This document shows positions 46,740 through 55,362 of a DNA stretch of 64,000 nucleotides, one piece after another. This stretch comes from Brevundimonas sp. (lineage in GTDB: Bacteria > Pseudomonadota > Alphaproteobacteria > Caulobacterales > Caulobacteraceae): contig JACVCC010000003.1 of the NCBI GenBank assembly GCA_016742215.1, positions 310,001 to 374,000 of the forward strand, in the 5' to 3' direction. The first letter of the stretch is position 1. Every line of letters starts with the position of its first letter. Below the pieces are notes generated by a model that was given only the letters and a program-made list of their open reading frames with translations, had not been told where the DNA came from and ran no database searches. Both the position numbers and the translations under genes were made by a program.

Positions 46740-47262
46740 TCCTGCTGCGCCAGTTGCGCTCGCTGGGTGTCCCGGTGTCGAGCTCCGAAGAATGGCCGGC
46801 CGCAGCAAACTGCTCCCGCATGCGCGCGGCCTCGGCGGCATCTTCCGGAGCAGTGCTCTGAATCAACCTCCCACGGGGAGGGTCAAGACCATCGACGGGC
46901 GGAGGCAGGTGCCCGTAGAACACGACCTCGCAGGGCCGACAGCTCTTCTTGTCGATCCGAACCGCTGAGGCATGGACCCACGCATCGACCGGGAAGCTTT
47001 GCTGAACCCATACGGACGACCCCTGATCGAACACATTGAAGCCGAGGTAGCTTCTAAAGGGCCGATCCTCCGGTCCAGAGTTCGCAGCCTTGGCAGTCGC
47101 GATGTAGTCGCATTGCTCGACGGCCGGGCCTGTGCAGCCCGGAGAGACATGGTCGGCCCCGACCAGCAGGGTCAAACCCGCCAGCACTGCGAAAACCGGG
47201 TAGCTCGTCATGTCCAGCGTGATGAAGCCGGCCGGGCGAAGCATTCCGAAGCCCTCATTCAC
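46732..47262 (-). CDS. Secreted protein of unknown function (176 aa)
   Basis: The N-terminal region has a hydrophobic signal-like segment (MTSYPVFAVLAGLTLLVGAD, about residues 18-37); the true start may be the ATG at residue 18. The mature part has cysteines at PGCTGP, EQCDYI and KSCRPCEVV, and a short motif VWVQQSFPVDAW. Third-position composition is less regular than in neighbours and I recognise no family. The 47-base gap to dcd contains no terminator. Confidence 0.55.
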   Translation of the reverse strand: MNEGFGMLRPAGFITLDMTSYPVFAVLAGLTLLVGADHVSPGCTGPAVEQCDYIATAKAANSGPEDRPFRSYLGFNVFDQGSSVWVQQSFPVDAWVHASAVRIDKKSCRPCEVVFYGHLPPPVDGLDPPRGRLIQSTAPEDAAEAARMREQFAAAGHSSELDTGTPSERNWRSRIS

Positions 47263-47309
47263 CTGATGAGGCGATCAGGAAGCACCCGATCTTGGCAGTT
47301 GTCGAGCCG

Positions 47310-48341
47310 TCAGCCCCACGGCCGGAAGTGCTTGCTCAGCTTGAGCCCCTGCCGCTGGTAGTGGCTGCCGCCCTCGCCGTAGAGGCGGGTGGGGCGTTCG
47401 GTCAGGGGTTCGTAGACCAGGCGGGCGACGATCTGGCCGTGCTCCAGCAGGAACGGCGTGTCGTGGGTGCGGACCTCGAGCACGCCCTTGGAGCCGGCGC
47501 CGTGGGCCTCGTCCGTGCCGAAGCCCGGATCGAAGAAGCCGGCGTAGTGGACGCGGAACTCGCCCACCGACGGATCGATCGGGGTCATCTCGGCGGCCTG
47601 ATCCACGGGGATCTCGACGTCGTCCGACGAGGCGAGGATGTAGAACTCGCCCGGGTCCAGCAGCAGTTCGCCGCGACGCAGGATCTGGGGCTCCCAGAAG
47701 TCCTTCGGATCGTGGCCGTCGATGTTGTCCAGATCCACCACGCCGGCGTGACGACGGCCGCGGAAGCCGACGATGCCGCCGTCCGAACCGGTCAGATCGA
47801 CCCCGACCGAGCGGGTCTCCAGCTTCGGCGGCTCGCCGGCCTTCAGACGCAGTTGGTTCAGGCGGGTGCCGGGACGCACGAGGATGGAGAAGGTCTGGGG
47901 CGCGATCTCGAGGTAGAGCGGGCCGTCATAGCCCTCGTCCACGTCGTCGAAGCTGCCGCCGCGGTCGGTCAGCAGGCGCACGAAGACATCGACCCGGCCG
48001 GTCGAACTCTTGGGGTTGGCGCGGGCGATCAGGCCCTTGGGCAGGCTCAGTCGCTCCTGCAGGCGGGCGATGTAGACGCAGCCCTTCTCCAGCACATAGC
48101 CGCCCGACAGGTCGATGGCGTGCATGGAGACATCGGCGATGCGGTCCTCGACCTTGCGTTTGCCCGGCAGGAAGGAGGCGCGCACACGCCAGGCCTGATC
48201 GGACAGGCGCAGGTCCAGACTGGCCGGCTGCACCTGATCGGCGTCGAAGGGGGTGTCGGTGGTGATCGCGCCGTTGGCGATCAGCAGTTCGATGGACTGG
48301 CAGGGCAGGATGCCCGCGAGAGTGTGTTCGATAGACGTCAT
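47310..48341 (-). CDS. dcd: 2'-Deoxycytidine 5'-triphosphate deaminase, double-domain type
   Basis: 343 residues, against 193 in E. coli Dcd. Two trimeric dUTPase-like halves: QPASLDLRLSDQAWRVRASF, IARANPKSSTGRVDVFVRLL (first half) and VDLTGSDGGIVGFRGRRHAG and HYAGFFDPGFGTDEA (second half). It produces dUTP for thymidylate synthesis. This long form (PF06559) is typical of Alphaproteobacteria. Divergent from apaG with 92 bases between. Confidence 0.9.
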   Translation of the reverse strand: MTSIEHTLAGILPCQSIELLIANGAITTDTPFDADQVQPASLDLRLSDQAWRVRASFLPGKRKVEDRIADVSMHAIDLSGGYVLEKGCVYIARLQERLSLPKGLIARANPKSSTGRVDVFVRLLTDRGGSFDDVDEGYDGPLYLEIAPQTFSILVRPGTRLNQLRLKAGEPPKLETRSVGVDLTGSDGGIVGFRGRRHAGVVDLDNIDGHDPKDFWEPQILRRGELLLDPGEFYILASSDDVEIPVDQAAEMTPIDPSVGEFRVHYAGFFDPGFGTDEAHGAGSKGVLEVRTHDTPFLLEHGQIVARLVYEPLTERPTRLYGEGGSHYQRQGLKLSKHFRPWG

Positions 48342-48399
48342 GTCACCGGCTTACACGATTTTTCGGCCCGTCTCGCCTGTCTCTGCTGCACTCTCCTGC

Positions 48400-48430
48400 T
48401 TGACGCGCGTCGGCGTTCCGCAACCATTAC
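48400..48430 (+). promoter_or_regulatory. apaG: Putative apaG promoter, leaderless
   Basis: TTGACG (48400-48405) matches the -35 consensus, and CATTAC (48425-48430) is a -10-like hexamer at 19 bases (or ACCATT at 17). The ATG at 48434 follows within 4 bases, so a promoter here would give a leaderless message. Leaderless initiation is common in Caulobacter. Confidence 0.35.
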
Positions 48431-48433
48431 CGG

Positions 48434-48841
48434 ATGCATGATGGACGCGCGTACGAGGCCGAGACGGACGGGATCCTGGTGAAGGTGCGCCCCAGCTATC
48501 TGGCCGGCCAGTCCGACCCCGATGCGGGGCGCTGGGTCTGGGCCTATCAGGTGGAGATCGTGAACCTGTCGGCCGGCCCGGTTCAGCTGGTCGCGCGCCG
48601 CTGGGAGATCACCGACGCGCGCGGCCATCGTGAAGAGGTGCGCGGGCCGGGCGTGGTCGGCGAACAGCCGACGATCCAGCCGGGCTCCAGCTATTCTTAC
48701 GCCTCGGGGTGCCCGCTGGGCACGGCGTCGGGCTCGATGGTCGGCGGCTATTCCATGGTCGACGACAACGGCCGGATGTTCGAGGTCGCCATCCCGGCGT
48801 TCAGCCTGGATGTCCCGGGCGAGAGACGGGTGCTGAACTGA
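48434..48841 (+). CDS. apaG: ApaG-family protein (Co2+/Mg2+ efflux protein)
   Basis: 135 residues. The fibronectin-like ApaG fold is shown by VWAYQVEIVNLSAGPVQLVARRW, GPGVVGEQPTIQPGSSYSYAS and GSMVGGYSMVDDNGRMFEVAIP (segments). ApaG mutants in Salmonella show cobalt resistance and Mg2+ efflux defects; its biochemical role is open. The stop TGA overlaps the first base of a heptad repeat arm. Confidence 0.92.
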   Translation: MHDGRAYEAETDGILVKVRPSYLAGQSDPDAGRWVWAYQVEIVNLSAGPVQLVARRWEITDARGHREEVRGPGVVGEQPTIQPGSSYSYASGCPLGTASGSMVGGYSMVDDNGRMFEVAIPAFSLDVPGERRVLN

Positions 48842-48942
48842 GTGGTTAGTGGTTGGTGGTGAGTGGCTATCACGAGCGCGGCGACGGCCGCGTGTGAAAG
48901 TCGGGCGAGCCAGCAACCACTGACCACCAACCACCAATCACT
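48841..48942. repeat. Inverted element with 7-bp repeat arms (AGTGGTT type), copy 1
   Basis: Left arm (48841-48869): AGTGGTT, AGTGGTT, GGTGGTG, AGTGGCT. Right arm (48915-48942), read on the other strand: AGTGATT, GGTGGTT, GGTGGTC, AGTGGTT. 24 of 28 positions are identical around a centre of about 46 bases. As with the element after metK, it starts within the preceding stop codon. Confidence 0.8.
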
Positions 48943-48985
48943 TCACGCGCTCGATGTCGAAAGGTGCCGCTGAGCGGCGAGGCGA

Positions 48986-49081
48986 GGGGCTGCGTCAACC
49001 CGGATAACCGCAGCCCCTTACCCCCGTATCCCGAGGCCACTGCGGGCGGCTCCGGGACGGATGGCGGCTCCTCTAGGAGCC
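48986..49081. other. Gene-free stretch between apaG and gcrA with two hairpins
   Basis: GGGGCTGCG (48986-48994) pairs with CGCAGCCCC (49009-49017) around CAACCCGGATAAC; GGCTCC-TCTA-GGAGCC spans 49066-49081. Neither has a T-run. With the heptad element and the gcrA terminator these account for most of the 317-base gap; I see no small gene. Confidence 0.4.
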
Positions 49082-49112
49082 ATTCGTGACAGCCGTATGG
49101 CTGGATGACAGA

Positions 49113-49141
49113 ACGGCGGCCCGTCAGTGACAGGCCGCCGT
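49113..49141 (-). terminator. Terminator of gcrA
   Basis: Reading the reverse strand, ACGGCGGCC, loop of 11 bases, GGCCGCCGT followed by TCTGTC, 17 bases after the gcrA stop. The T-rich tail is modest. Confidence 0.6.
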
Positions 49142-49158
49142 GTCGAGTGGTCTTCAGA

Positions 49159-49683
49159 TCAGATGTAGCGGCGCAGCGAGCGGGCCAGCTCCGAGACGCC
49201 GTCCTTGCCGGCCTTGCGGACCTGCGGCTGGTAAGCGACCCGGGCGTGCTCGACGCAGTAGACGCCTTCCGAGGCGCGACGGCCGCAGAAGCTGAATTCG
49301 GCCGACGACGGGTCGCCGATCGGCCATTTGCACATGTGGGCGCCCAAGGTCATGACCGTGGCGGTGCCCGGCAGTTCCGGAACCGGAGCCGGCGGCGGGG
49401 TCACGGGAGCGACCGGGCGCGGCTGGGCGGCCTCAATGCGACGCGGAGCCGAAGGGGCCTGGGTCGGCTGGGCGGCCGGACGCGGACGGCTGGGGCGGAA
49501 GGTGGCGCGCGCCGGCTGCGACGGGGCTGCACGGCCCGACAGGCCCAGGCGGTGCACCTTGCCGATCACGGCGTTGCGGGTGACGCCGCCGCCCAGCTGC
49601 TTGGCGATCTGGCTGGCCGACTGGCCCTCAAGCCAGAGCTTCTTCAGCGCGCCGACGCGATCTTCGGTCCAGCCTGCGGTCAT
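49159..49683 (-). CDS. gcrA: Cell cycle regulator GcrA
   Basis: 174 residues. GcrA binds sigma-73/RNA polymerase and CcrM-methylated GANTC promoters to activate S-phase genes. The N-terminal HTH TEDRVGALKKLWLEGQSASQIAKQL is the DNA-binding domain (read as WTEDRVGALKKLWLEG, SASQIAKQLGG); RNAVIGKVHRLGL continues it. A Pro/Ala/Arg linker separates it from the C-terminal sigma-interacting domain with cysteines (HMCKWPIG, FCGRRA, YCVEHARVAY), as in Caulobacter GcrA. It stands alone, with CtrA- and GANTC-type sites upstream. Confidence 0.96.
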   Translation of the reverse strand: MTAGWTEDRVGALKKLWLEGQSASQIAKQLGGGVTRNAVIGKVHRLGLSGRAAPSQPARATFRPSRPRPAAQPTQAPSAPRRIEAAQPRPVAPVTPPPAPVPELPGTATVMTLGAHMCKWPIGDPSSAEFSFCGRRASEGVYCVEHARVAYQPQVRKAGKDGVSELARSLRRYI

Positions 49684-49695
49684 TTCGCCCTCCGG

Positions 49696-49766
49696 GATTC
49701 AACATATGGGGTCGAGATGTCCCATCGCCGGGCCCGACCTACTCCTAATCGTAAACCAGCCCTTAA
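49696..49766 (-). promoter_or_regulatory. gcrA: gcrA upstream region: GANTC site and CtrA-like box
   Basis: GATTC (49696-49700) is a CcrM methylation site 13 bases before the gcrA start, and TAAA-N7-TTAA (49752-49766; TTAA-N7-TTTA in the gcrA direction) is one base from the full CtrA box TTAA-N7-TTAA. CtrA represses gcrA in Caulobacter. A weak DnaA-like box CCGTCCACA (49791-49799) is nearby. The 366-base gap to the ABC permease holds this region and the heptad element. Confidence 0.5.
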
Positions 49767-49878
49767 AACGCGCAATATGTGGGAATTGGTCCGTCCACAG
49801 GAACTACATCTGGTATGGTTAAAATGGTCCCGGATGCGGGACGTGAGGCGGGCGCGGTTCGCTCGGCGGAGCGTGCGA

Positions 49879-49995
49879 AGTGGTTGGTGGTCAGTGATTG
49901 GTGGTTGATCGCGCTCCGGTCCGACGTCCGCCGGGAGGCCCGGCTTTCGGTGCGCGCGTGAACGGCCAACCACTAATCACTGACCACCAACCACT
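49879..49995. repeat. Inverted element with 7-bp repeat arms (AGTGGTT type), copy 2
   Basis: Left arm: AGTGGTT, GGTGGTC, AGTGATT, GGTGGTT (49879-49906). Right arm (49968-49995) on the other strand: AGTGGTT, GGTGGTC, AGTGATT, AGTGGTT, identical at 27 of 28 positions. The centre (about 61 bases) shares GCCCGGCTTTC with the reverse of copy 1's centre (GCCCGACTTTC), supporting a common element inserted in opposite orientation. Confidence 0.85.
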
Positions 49996-50049
49996 TCACG
50001 GCCCCGCTACCCCTTGCGTCGCACGTCAGTCCGCCGCATCTGCGCATCC

Positions 50050-50871
50050 ATGACCGATCTCGCCTCGACCCGGCCCTCGGGCCTGCCGCAGCCGCGCCGC
50101 TACAACGGCGTCAATTGGGAGGGGGTGAAGACCCTGTACCTCAAGGAGGTGCGGCGGTTCTGGAAGGTGGGCGCCCAGACGGTGGCGGCGCCGGTGGTGA
50201 CGACCCTGCTCTACATGCTGGTGTTCGTGGTGGCCCTGAAGGACGCACGGCCGCCGCTGCACGGCACGCCCTTCGCCGAGTTCGTGGCGCCGGGCCTGAT
50301 CATGATGGCGGTGCTGAACAACAGCTTCGCCAACGCCTCGTCCAGCCTGATCCAGGCCAAGATCATGGGCACAGCGACGGACTTCCTGACCCCGCCGCTG
50401 AGCCCGCTGGAGCTGACCATCGGCTTCTCCCTGGGCGCCGCGACGCGGGGCATCGTGGTCGGGCTGGTGACGGCCGTCTGCGTGCTGCCGTTCGCCAAGC
50501 TGGGCATCGCCAATATCGCGGCGATCCTGTGGTTCTCGCTGTCGGCCTCGCTGATGATGGGCATGGTCGGCGTCTTCGCCGGCCTGTGGGCCGAGAAGTT
50601 CGATCAGCTGGCGGCGGTGCAGAACTTCCTGATCATGCCGATGACCTTCCTGTCCGGCACCTTCTATCTGGTGGAGAACCTGCCCGGGCCGTTCGCGGCG
50701 ATCAGCCACTGGAACCCGATCTTCTACATGATCGACGGCTTCCGCTTCGGTTTCATCGGCCATGCGGAGAGCAACATCTGGATCGGCGTGGCGATGAGCG
50801 CCGGGCTGACCCTGGTCCTGTCCGTCGCCTGCTGGGCCGTGTTCCGGTCGGGCTGGCGGCTGAAGAGCTGA
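50050..50871 (+). CDS. ABC-2 type permease (273 aa)
   Basis: Six membrane helices and the ABC-2 core: PVVTTLLYMLVFVVAL, FAEFVAPGLIMMAVL, NSFANASSSLIQAKIMGTATDF (as SFANASSSLIQAKI) and PMTFLSGTFYLVENLPGPF near the C-terminus. Such permeases export polysaccharide or drugs with an ABC ATPase, but none is next to it on either side. The ATG at 50050 is preferred; upstream codons read into the repeat element. Separate from gcrA, which is divergent. Confidence 0.86.
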   Translation: MTDLASTRPSGLPQPRRYNGVNWEGVKTLYLKEVRRFWKVGAQTVAAPVVTTLLYMLVFVVALKDARPPLHGTPFAEFVAPGLIMMAVLNNSFANASSSLIQAKIMGTATDFLTPPLSPLELTIGFSLGAATRGIVVGLVTAVCVLPFAKLGIANIAAILWFSLSASLMMGMVGVFAGLWAEKFDQLAAVQNFLIMPMTFLSGTFYLVENLPGPFAAISHWNPIFYMIDGFRFGFIGHAESNIWIGVAMSAGLTLVLSVACWAVFRSGWRLKS

Positions 50872-50909
50872 GCCGCTAGCAAGGGGCGAACCTTCGGGAG
50901 GGGACCCCC

Positions 50910-51830
50910 ATGCTGATCCAGTCGATTTTCGCACTTTCCCTGCTGGCCGCGCCGCAGGATGCGCCCGCCGTCGCTGCTCCGATGCTGACGCCGGAGGGGC
51001 AGGCGATCGAGGCCGCGATCCAGGCCTATGCCGGCAAGACCAATGACGAGCGCCGCGAGGTGGTCGTCAGCCAGCTTCGCGCGCAGGGCTTCAATCCGCA
51101 GCTCGTTCCCTTCGAGGGCGGCAACCAGCGCACCGGTCCGCGCGCCGGCGCCAATGTGGTGATCACCATCGGTGAGGGCGCGAAGGACATCGTCCTGACC
51201 GGCCACTTCGACGCCGTGCCCCTGGCGGACGGGACGATGTCGCAGGGCGTGATCGACAATGCCGGCTCGGTGGTGGCCCTGATGGAGGTCGCCGGACTGG
51301 TGAAGGACCAGGTCGAGCAGGCGCCGGGGCCGTTCCGCTACGTCTTCGTCTTCACCGATCAGGAGGAGCTGGGCCTGATCGGCGCGCGCGAATGGCTGAA
51401 GGCGCAGGACAAGACCCGTATCGCCGCCGTCGTGAACATGGACGTCAACGGCTATGGCGAGACGCTGATGTACGGCGAGAACGTCGGGGAACAGTCGGCC
51501 TTCGTGCTGCGCGCCATGCGGACCCAGTGCGCCGAGATGGCCTTCGACTGCATGGCCTTCCCGATGTACCCGCCCAGCGACGACCGCGTCTTCTCGGCCG
51601 CCGGCGTGCCCGTGATCTCCATCGGCTCGCAAGACGCGGCCGGGGCGCACCAGATGTGGCTGGCCTTCAATGGCGGCGAGGCCAACGGCCTGGCGCAGGG
51701 CTTCGTCCCGCCGGTCTTCCAGCGCATCCACTCGGCGCAGGACACCATGGAGTGGGTCGAGGGCGACGAGGTTCTGCGCACCGCCCGCTTCATCGCCGAC
51801 CTCGCCCTGCGTCTGGCGCGGGACCAGTAG
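50910..51830 (+). CDS. M28-family metallopeptidase (exported, 306 aa)
   Basis: Signal-like N-terminus IQSIFALSLLAAPQDAPAVA, then the M28 core: IVLTGHFDAVP (first metal His/Asp), GVIDNAGSVVALMEVA, FTDQEELGLIGAREWL (Glu-Glu), AVVNMDVNGYG and, near the end, QRIHSAQDTMEW (last metal His). Aminopeptidase-like activity in the periplasm is inferred. GGAGGGGA (50897-50904) precedes the ATG. Confidence 0.88.
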   Translation: MLIQSIFALSLLAAPQDAPAVAAPMLTPEGQAIEAAIQAYAGKTNDERREVVVSQLRAQGFNPQLVPFEGGNQRTGPRAGANVVITIGEGAKDIVLTGHFDAVPLADGTMSQGVIDNAGSVVALMEVAGLVKDQVEQAPGPFRYVFVFTDQEELGLIGAREWLKAQDKTRIAAVVNMDVNGYGETLMYGENVGEQSAFVLRAMRTQCAEMAFDCMAFPMYPPSDDRVFSAAGVPVISIGSQDAAGAHQMWLAFNGGEANGLAQGFVPPVFQRIHSAQDTMEWVEGDEVLRTARFIADLALRLARDQ

Positions 51831-51834
51831 GGCG

Positions 51835-52359
51835 ATGATCGAGGTCCGGGGCGTTCAGCCGACCGCGCGTGAAGTTCGGCCTCTTCAGAAGGGTTGGGGC
51901 GGCGTTCATTGGTTGGCTTGCTTGCCGCTGCTGATCCCGTTCGTCGGCTTGTGGGCGCTCGCTCTGGTCGCCGCCGACGCTCCTGATGCGGATGGGAGTC
52001 TTCTGCGGACTACCGGCATCATCGTCATCGCTACAACGGTCGCTTGGGTCGCAGCACGTTATCTCCACGGGATGGCCTTGTTACGGGCGGCCCGGTCGGC
52101 GCCGGGCGGAGGCATGCTGAGTGACTGGACGATCGACGGGAACGGTCTTGCTTTCGGTACCCCGGTCTCGTCCTCGCGGATCGGCTGGGAAGGCATCAAG
52201 GCGGTTCGCGAGGAGCGGGACCGCTTCATCTTCCTGATGAGCCCTTCCGCCAATCCGGTCCTTCCGAAGCGGCATCTGTCCGAAGATGAGCAAGTGGCCC
52301 TTCGGCAAATGGTCGCGGATGTCACAGCTACAAACCGTCTCGGCCGCGGTGTTGACTAA
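51835..52359 (+). CDS. YcxB-like membrane protein (174 aa)
   Basis: Two membrane helices (about 26-45 and 60-78) followed by a C-terminal domain: LSDWTIDGNGLAFGTPVSSSRIGWEGIKAVREERDRFIF (start LSDWTIDGNGLAF, then WEGIKAVREERD) and PVLPKRHLSEDEQ, resembling YcxB-like (PF14317) proteins. Function unknown. It follows the M28 gene by 4 bases; the TTG or GTG alternatives upstream are unlikely. Confidence 0.75.
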   Translation: MIEVRGVQPTAREVRPLQKGWGGVHWLACLPLLIPFVGLWALALVAADAPDADGSLLRTTGIIVIATTVAWVAARYLHGMALLRAARSAPGGGMLSDWTIDGNGLAFGTPVSSSRIGWEGIKAVREERDRFIFLMSPSANPVLPKRHLSEDEQVALRQMVADVTATNRLGRGVD

Positions 52360-52448
52360 CGGGCCCACGGGTCCGACAAGACCTGACCCCTTTTTCCGGC
52401 TCCGTCGCACCCGCGACGGGGCCGTCTCTCTTCTGGAGGTTCAGTCCC

Positions 52449-53639
52449 GTGTCCCAAGACCATCTGATGGGTGTCTACAATCGCGCGCCGCTGGAAGTGG
52501 AGCGTGGTCTGGGCGCGCGACTGTGGTCGACGGACGGGACCGAGTACCTGGACTGCGTCGCCGGCATCTCGACCAATGGTCTCGGCCACGCCCATCCCAA
52601 ACTCGTCGCCGCGGTGACCGAGCAGGCCCAGAAGCTGTGGCATGTCTCGAACATCTTCCGCATTCCGGGGCAGGAGGCCCTGGCCGATGAGCTGTGCGGG
52701 AAGTCGTTCGCGGACGTGGTCTTCTTCACCAACTCGGGCACCGAGGCGGTCGAGTGCGCGATCAAGACCGCGCGCAAACATCACGTCGCCAACGGCCAGC
52801 CCGAGCGCATCGATATCTACGGCTTCGACGGCTCGTTCCACGGCCGGACCTATGGCGCGATCAACGCCGCCGCCAATCCGTCCTACACCGAAGGCTTCGG
52901 CCCGAAGATGGAGGGCTTCCATCAGCTGCTGTGGGGCGACAAGGCCGCGCTCGAGGCTGCCTTCCGCAACCCGACGACCGCCGCGATCATCCTTGAGCCT
53001 GTACAGGGCGAGGGCGGCTGCCGCGCGACGCCGGAAGAGGATCTGCGCTGGATGCGTCAGATGGCCGACGAGACCGGCGTGCTGATCATCTTCGACGAGG
53101 TCCAGTGCGGCATGGGCCGGACCGGCAAGCTGTGGGCTCACGAATGGGCCGGCATGACGCCGGACATCATGGCTATCGCCAAGGCTCTGGGCGGCGGCTT
53201 CCCGATCGGCGCCTGCCTGGCGACGACGAAGGCGGCCAAGGGCATGACCACGGGCGTGCACGGCTCGACCTTCGGCGGCAACCCGCTGGCGATGGCGGTC
53301 GGTCGCGCGGCCTTCGGCGAGCTGTCGAAGCCGGAGACCCTCGCACACGTCAACGAGGTGGCCGGCTATCTGAAGCAGCAGCTGCACGGTCTGAAGGAGC
53401 GCTTCCCCGACGTGATCGTGGACGTGCGCGGCAAGGGTCTGCTGATCGGCGTGAAGCTGGTCCCGAACAATCGCGAGTTCATGGGCTGGGCCCGCGACGA
53501 GCAGCAACTGCTGGTCGCCGGCGGCGGCGACAACTGCGTGCGCATCCTGCCGCCGCTGGTGTTGTCGCTGGACGAGGCCCGCGAGGCCGTCGAGCGCTTC
53601 GAGAAGACCTGCGAGTTCGCGCGGACCAAGCTGGCCTGA
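52449..53639 (+). CDS. argD: Acetylornithine aminotransferase (ArgD-type class III aminotransferase)
   Basis: 396 residues, PLP enzyme converting N-acetylglutamate semialdehyde to N-acetylornithine in arginine synthesis (often also DapC). Motifs: [64 protein letters not shown] and the PLP lysine in [19 protein letters not shown] start with CTGGAGG upstream (52433-52439). Directly followed by argF, which confirms ArgD over other class III members. Confidence 0.94.
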   Translation: MSQDHLMGVYNRAPLEVERGLGARLWSTDGTEYLDCVAGISTNGLGHAHPKLVAAVTEQAQKLWHVSNIFRIPGQEALADELCGKSFADVVFFTNSGTEAVECAIKTARKHHVANGQPERIDIYGFDGSFHGRTYGAINAAANPSYTEGFGPKMEGFHQLLWGDKAALEAAFRNPTTAAIILEPVQGEGGCRATPEEDLRWMRQMADETGVLIIFDEVQCGMGRTGKLWAHEWAGMTPDIMAIAKALGGGFPIGACLATTKAAKGMTTGVHGSTFGGNPLAMAVGRAAFGELSKPETLAHVNEVAGYLKQQLHGLKERFPDVIVDVRGKGLLIGVKLVPNNREFMGWARDEQQLLVAGGGDNCVRILPPLVLSLDEAREAVERFEKTCEFARTKLA

Positions 53640-53664
53640 GGCCCTGACAGATCTGGAGGGGCCG

Positions 53665-54579
53665 ATGGTCCGTCACTTCCTCGATATCCATCGGCTGAGC
53701 GCCGAGGACCTGCGTGGCATTCTCGATGACGCGCACGCCCGCAAGCAGGCCCGCAAGGGCTGGCCCAAGGGCCGCGCCGACGCCGATGCGCCGGCGAAGG
53801 ATCATGTGCTGGCCATGGTGTTCGAGAAGAACTCGACCCGGACCCGCTTCAGCTTCGACGCCGCGATCCGCCAGCTGGGCGGTTCGTCGATCATCGCCAC
53901 GGCCTCGGACATGCAGCTGGGTCGCGGCGAACCGGTCGAGGACACCGCCAAGGTGCTGTCGCGCATGGTCGATGCGGTCATGATCCGCGCCAACCGCCAC
54001 GAGGACGTCGAGAATTTCGCCCGCGTCTCGACCGTGCCGGTGATCAACGGCCTGACCGACCGGTCGCACCCGTGCCAGATCCTCGCGGACCTGCTGACGA
54101 TCGAGGAGCATCTGGGACCGGTCGCGGGCAAGACGATCGCCTGGGTCGGCGACGGCAACAACGTCTGCCACAGCTTCATGCACGCAGCGCCGAAGTTCGG
54201 TTTCCGGCTGCAGGTCGCCTGTCCGGCCGAGTACCACCCGGATCTGCACGATCTGGCCAGGGGCGGCGACCACGTGGTGCTGACCAGCGATCCGCGCGAG
54301 GCTGTCGCCGGCGCCGATGTGGTGGTGACCGACACATGGGTGTCGATGGGCGATCAGGATTACGAAGCCCGTCTGGAAGCCTTCGACGGCTACGGCGTCG
54401 ACGACGCCCTGATGGACGCCGCCAACCCCGGCGCGGTCTTCCTGCACTGCCTGCCCGCGCACCGCGGCGAGGAGGTCACCGACGCCGTCATCGACGGTCC
54501 GCGCTCACTGGTCTGGGACGAGGCGGAAAACCGCATCCACGCCCAGAAGGCGGTCCTCGCCTGGTGCTTTGCGGGCTGA
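53665..54579 (+). CDS. argF: Ornithine carbamoyltransferase
   Basis: 304 residues. Makes citrulline from ornithine and carbamoyl phosphate. Motifs: [12 protein letters not shown] (carbamoyl-phosphate site STRTR), [38 protein letters not shown] and the ornithine motif [13 protein letters not shown]. Twenty-five bases after argD; the only other arginine gene in the window. Confidence 0.95.
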   Translation: MVRHFLDIHRLSAEDLRGILDDAHARKQARKGWPKGRADADAPAKDHVLAMVFEKNSTRTRFSFDAAIRQLGGSSIIATASDMQLGRGEPVEDTAKVLSRMVDAVMIRANRHEDVENFARVSTVPVINGLTDRSHPCQILADLLTIEEHLGPVAGKTIAWVGDGNNVCHSFMHAAPKFGFRLQVACPAEYHPDLHDLARGGDHVVLTSDPREAVAGADVVVTDTWVSMGDQDYEARLEAFDGYGVDDALMDAANPGAVFLHCLPAHRGEEVTDAVIDGPRSLVWDEAENRIHAQKAVLAWCFAG

Positions 54580-54582
54580 GCC

Positions 54583-55092
54583 CTAGTTCAGATTCACGTC
54601 CGCCACCCCGCCCGCGTCGGGCAGGGTCTTGGTGACATTCGCCTTGGCGACCTCGTAGGCGAATTTGAAGAAGCCGCCCTCGTTGACCCAGACACGGCCG
54701 TCGTCGGCGTCGAAGCGCAGGATGGTCAGCTTCGGGTCGTCCTTGCCCTCGGGATACCAGGCGGCCAGCACCGGGTTCCAGTAGCGGTCGATGATGGCGC
54801 GGTCATGCCCGTGGACCGACAGGTCGCCATGGATGCAGGCCCAGACGTTCTGATCCTTCGAGCCGTAATGGAACATCGCGCTCTGCCCGCCGGGCAGGGC
54901 GGCGTCCTTCGCCAGATCGGTGTCGTCGCGGGTGAAGAACCAGATCGTGCCGGTCTCCTCCTCGCGGAAGGCGGTCATCGGCTGGGCGTGATAGCCGGGC
55001 TGGTCGAGGCCGAGCAGGCCGGTGTTGGACTTCTTCAGGCTGTCCCAGAAATGCTGTTCGGCCTCAGTGGCGGTGAGGGTCTTGTCGCCCAT
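54583..55092 (-). CDS. Pyridoxamine 5'-phosphate oxidase-like (general stress protein 26-type) protein
   Basis: 169 residues. A split-barrel flavin-binding fold: ATEAEQHFWDSLKKSNTGLLG, QPMTAFREEETGTIWFFTRD, YGSKDQNVWACIHGDLSVHG and WNPVLAAWYPEG (each a separate segment), matching the stress-protein 26 branch. No PLP biosynthesis role is indicated. It is convergent with argF (3-base gap); upstream a GGAGAG Shine-Dalgarno. Confidence 0.85.
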   Translation of the reverse strand: MGDKTLTATEAEQHFWDSLKKSNTGLLGLDQPGYHAQPMTAFREEETGTIWFFTRDDTDLAKDAALPGGQSAMFHYGSKDQNVWACIHGDLSVHGHDRAIIDRYWNPVLAAWYPEGKDDPKLTILRFDADDGRVWVNEGGFFKFAYEVAKANVTKTLPDAGGVADVNLN

Positions 55093-55155
55093 GTCGGTCT
55101 CTCCTGATCGGGGGTGTCGATCAGGGAAGTCGTCGCGACGGCGCGGGGTTCCGCT

Positions 55156-55362
55156 TCAGTAAGGGCGCTGCGGCATACCCAGAAGCGTGGCGACGTGGAT
55201 CAGCAGAAGCATCAGGGCGGCGCCGGACATCACCATGATGAACCGCCACGGGATCATGCGCACGCCCTTGGCCGGATTGCTCGGCAACGCCCCCCGCCAG
55301 CCGGCGAAGACGGCGAGGGCCAGAACGGCCGCGGCGGCGATCAGGGTGTTGGTCAGCGTCAT
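55156..55362 (-). CDS. Small membrane protein (68 aa)
   Basis: Two hydrophobic helices (LIAAAAVLALAVFAG and FIMVMSGAALMLLLIHVATLL) joined by SNPAKGVRMIPWR, a basic loop, ending QRPY. The pattern R-x-I-PWR-FI followed by a LLIH-V helix is seen in small conserved alphaproteobacterial membrane proteins. Function unknown. Weak Shine-Dalgarno. Confidence 0.6.
   Translation of the reverse strand: MTLTNTLIAAAAVLALAVFAGWRGALPSNPAKGVRMIPWRFIMVMSGAALMLLLIHVATLLGMPQRPY

Noticed and set aside
49791..49799. DnaA box before gcrA
   Set aside because: CCGTCCACA differs at three of nine positions from the consensus; only mentioned as a weak similarity.
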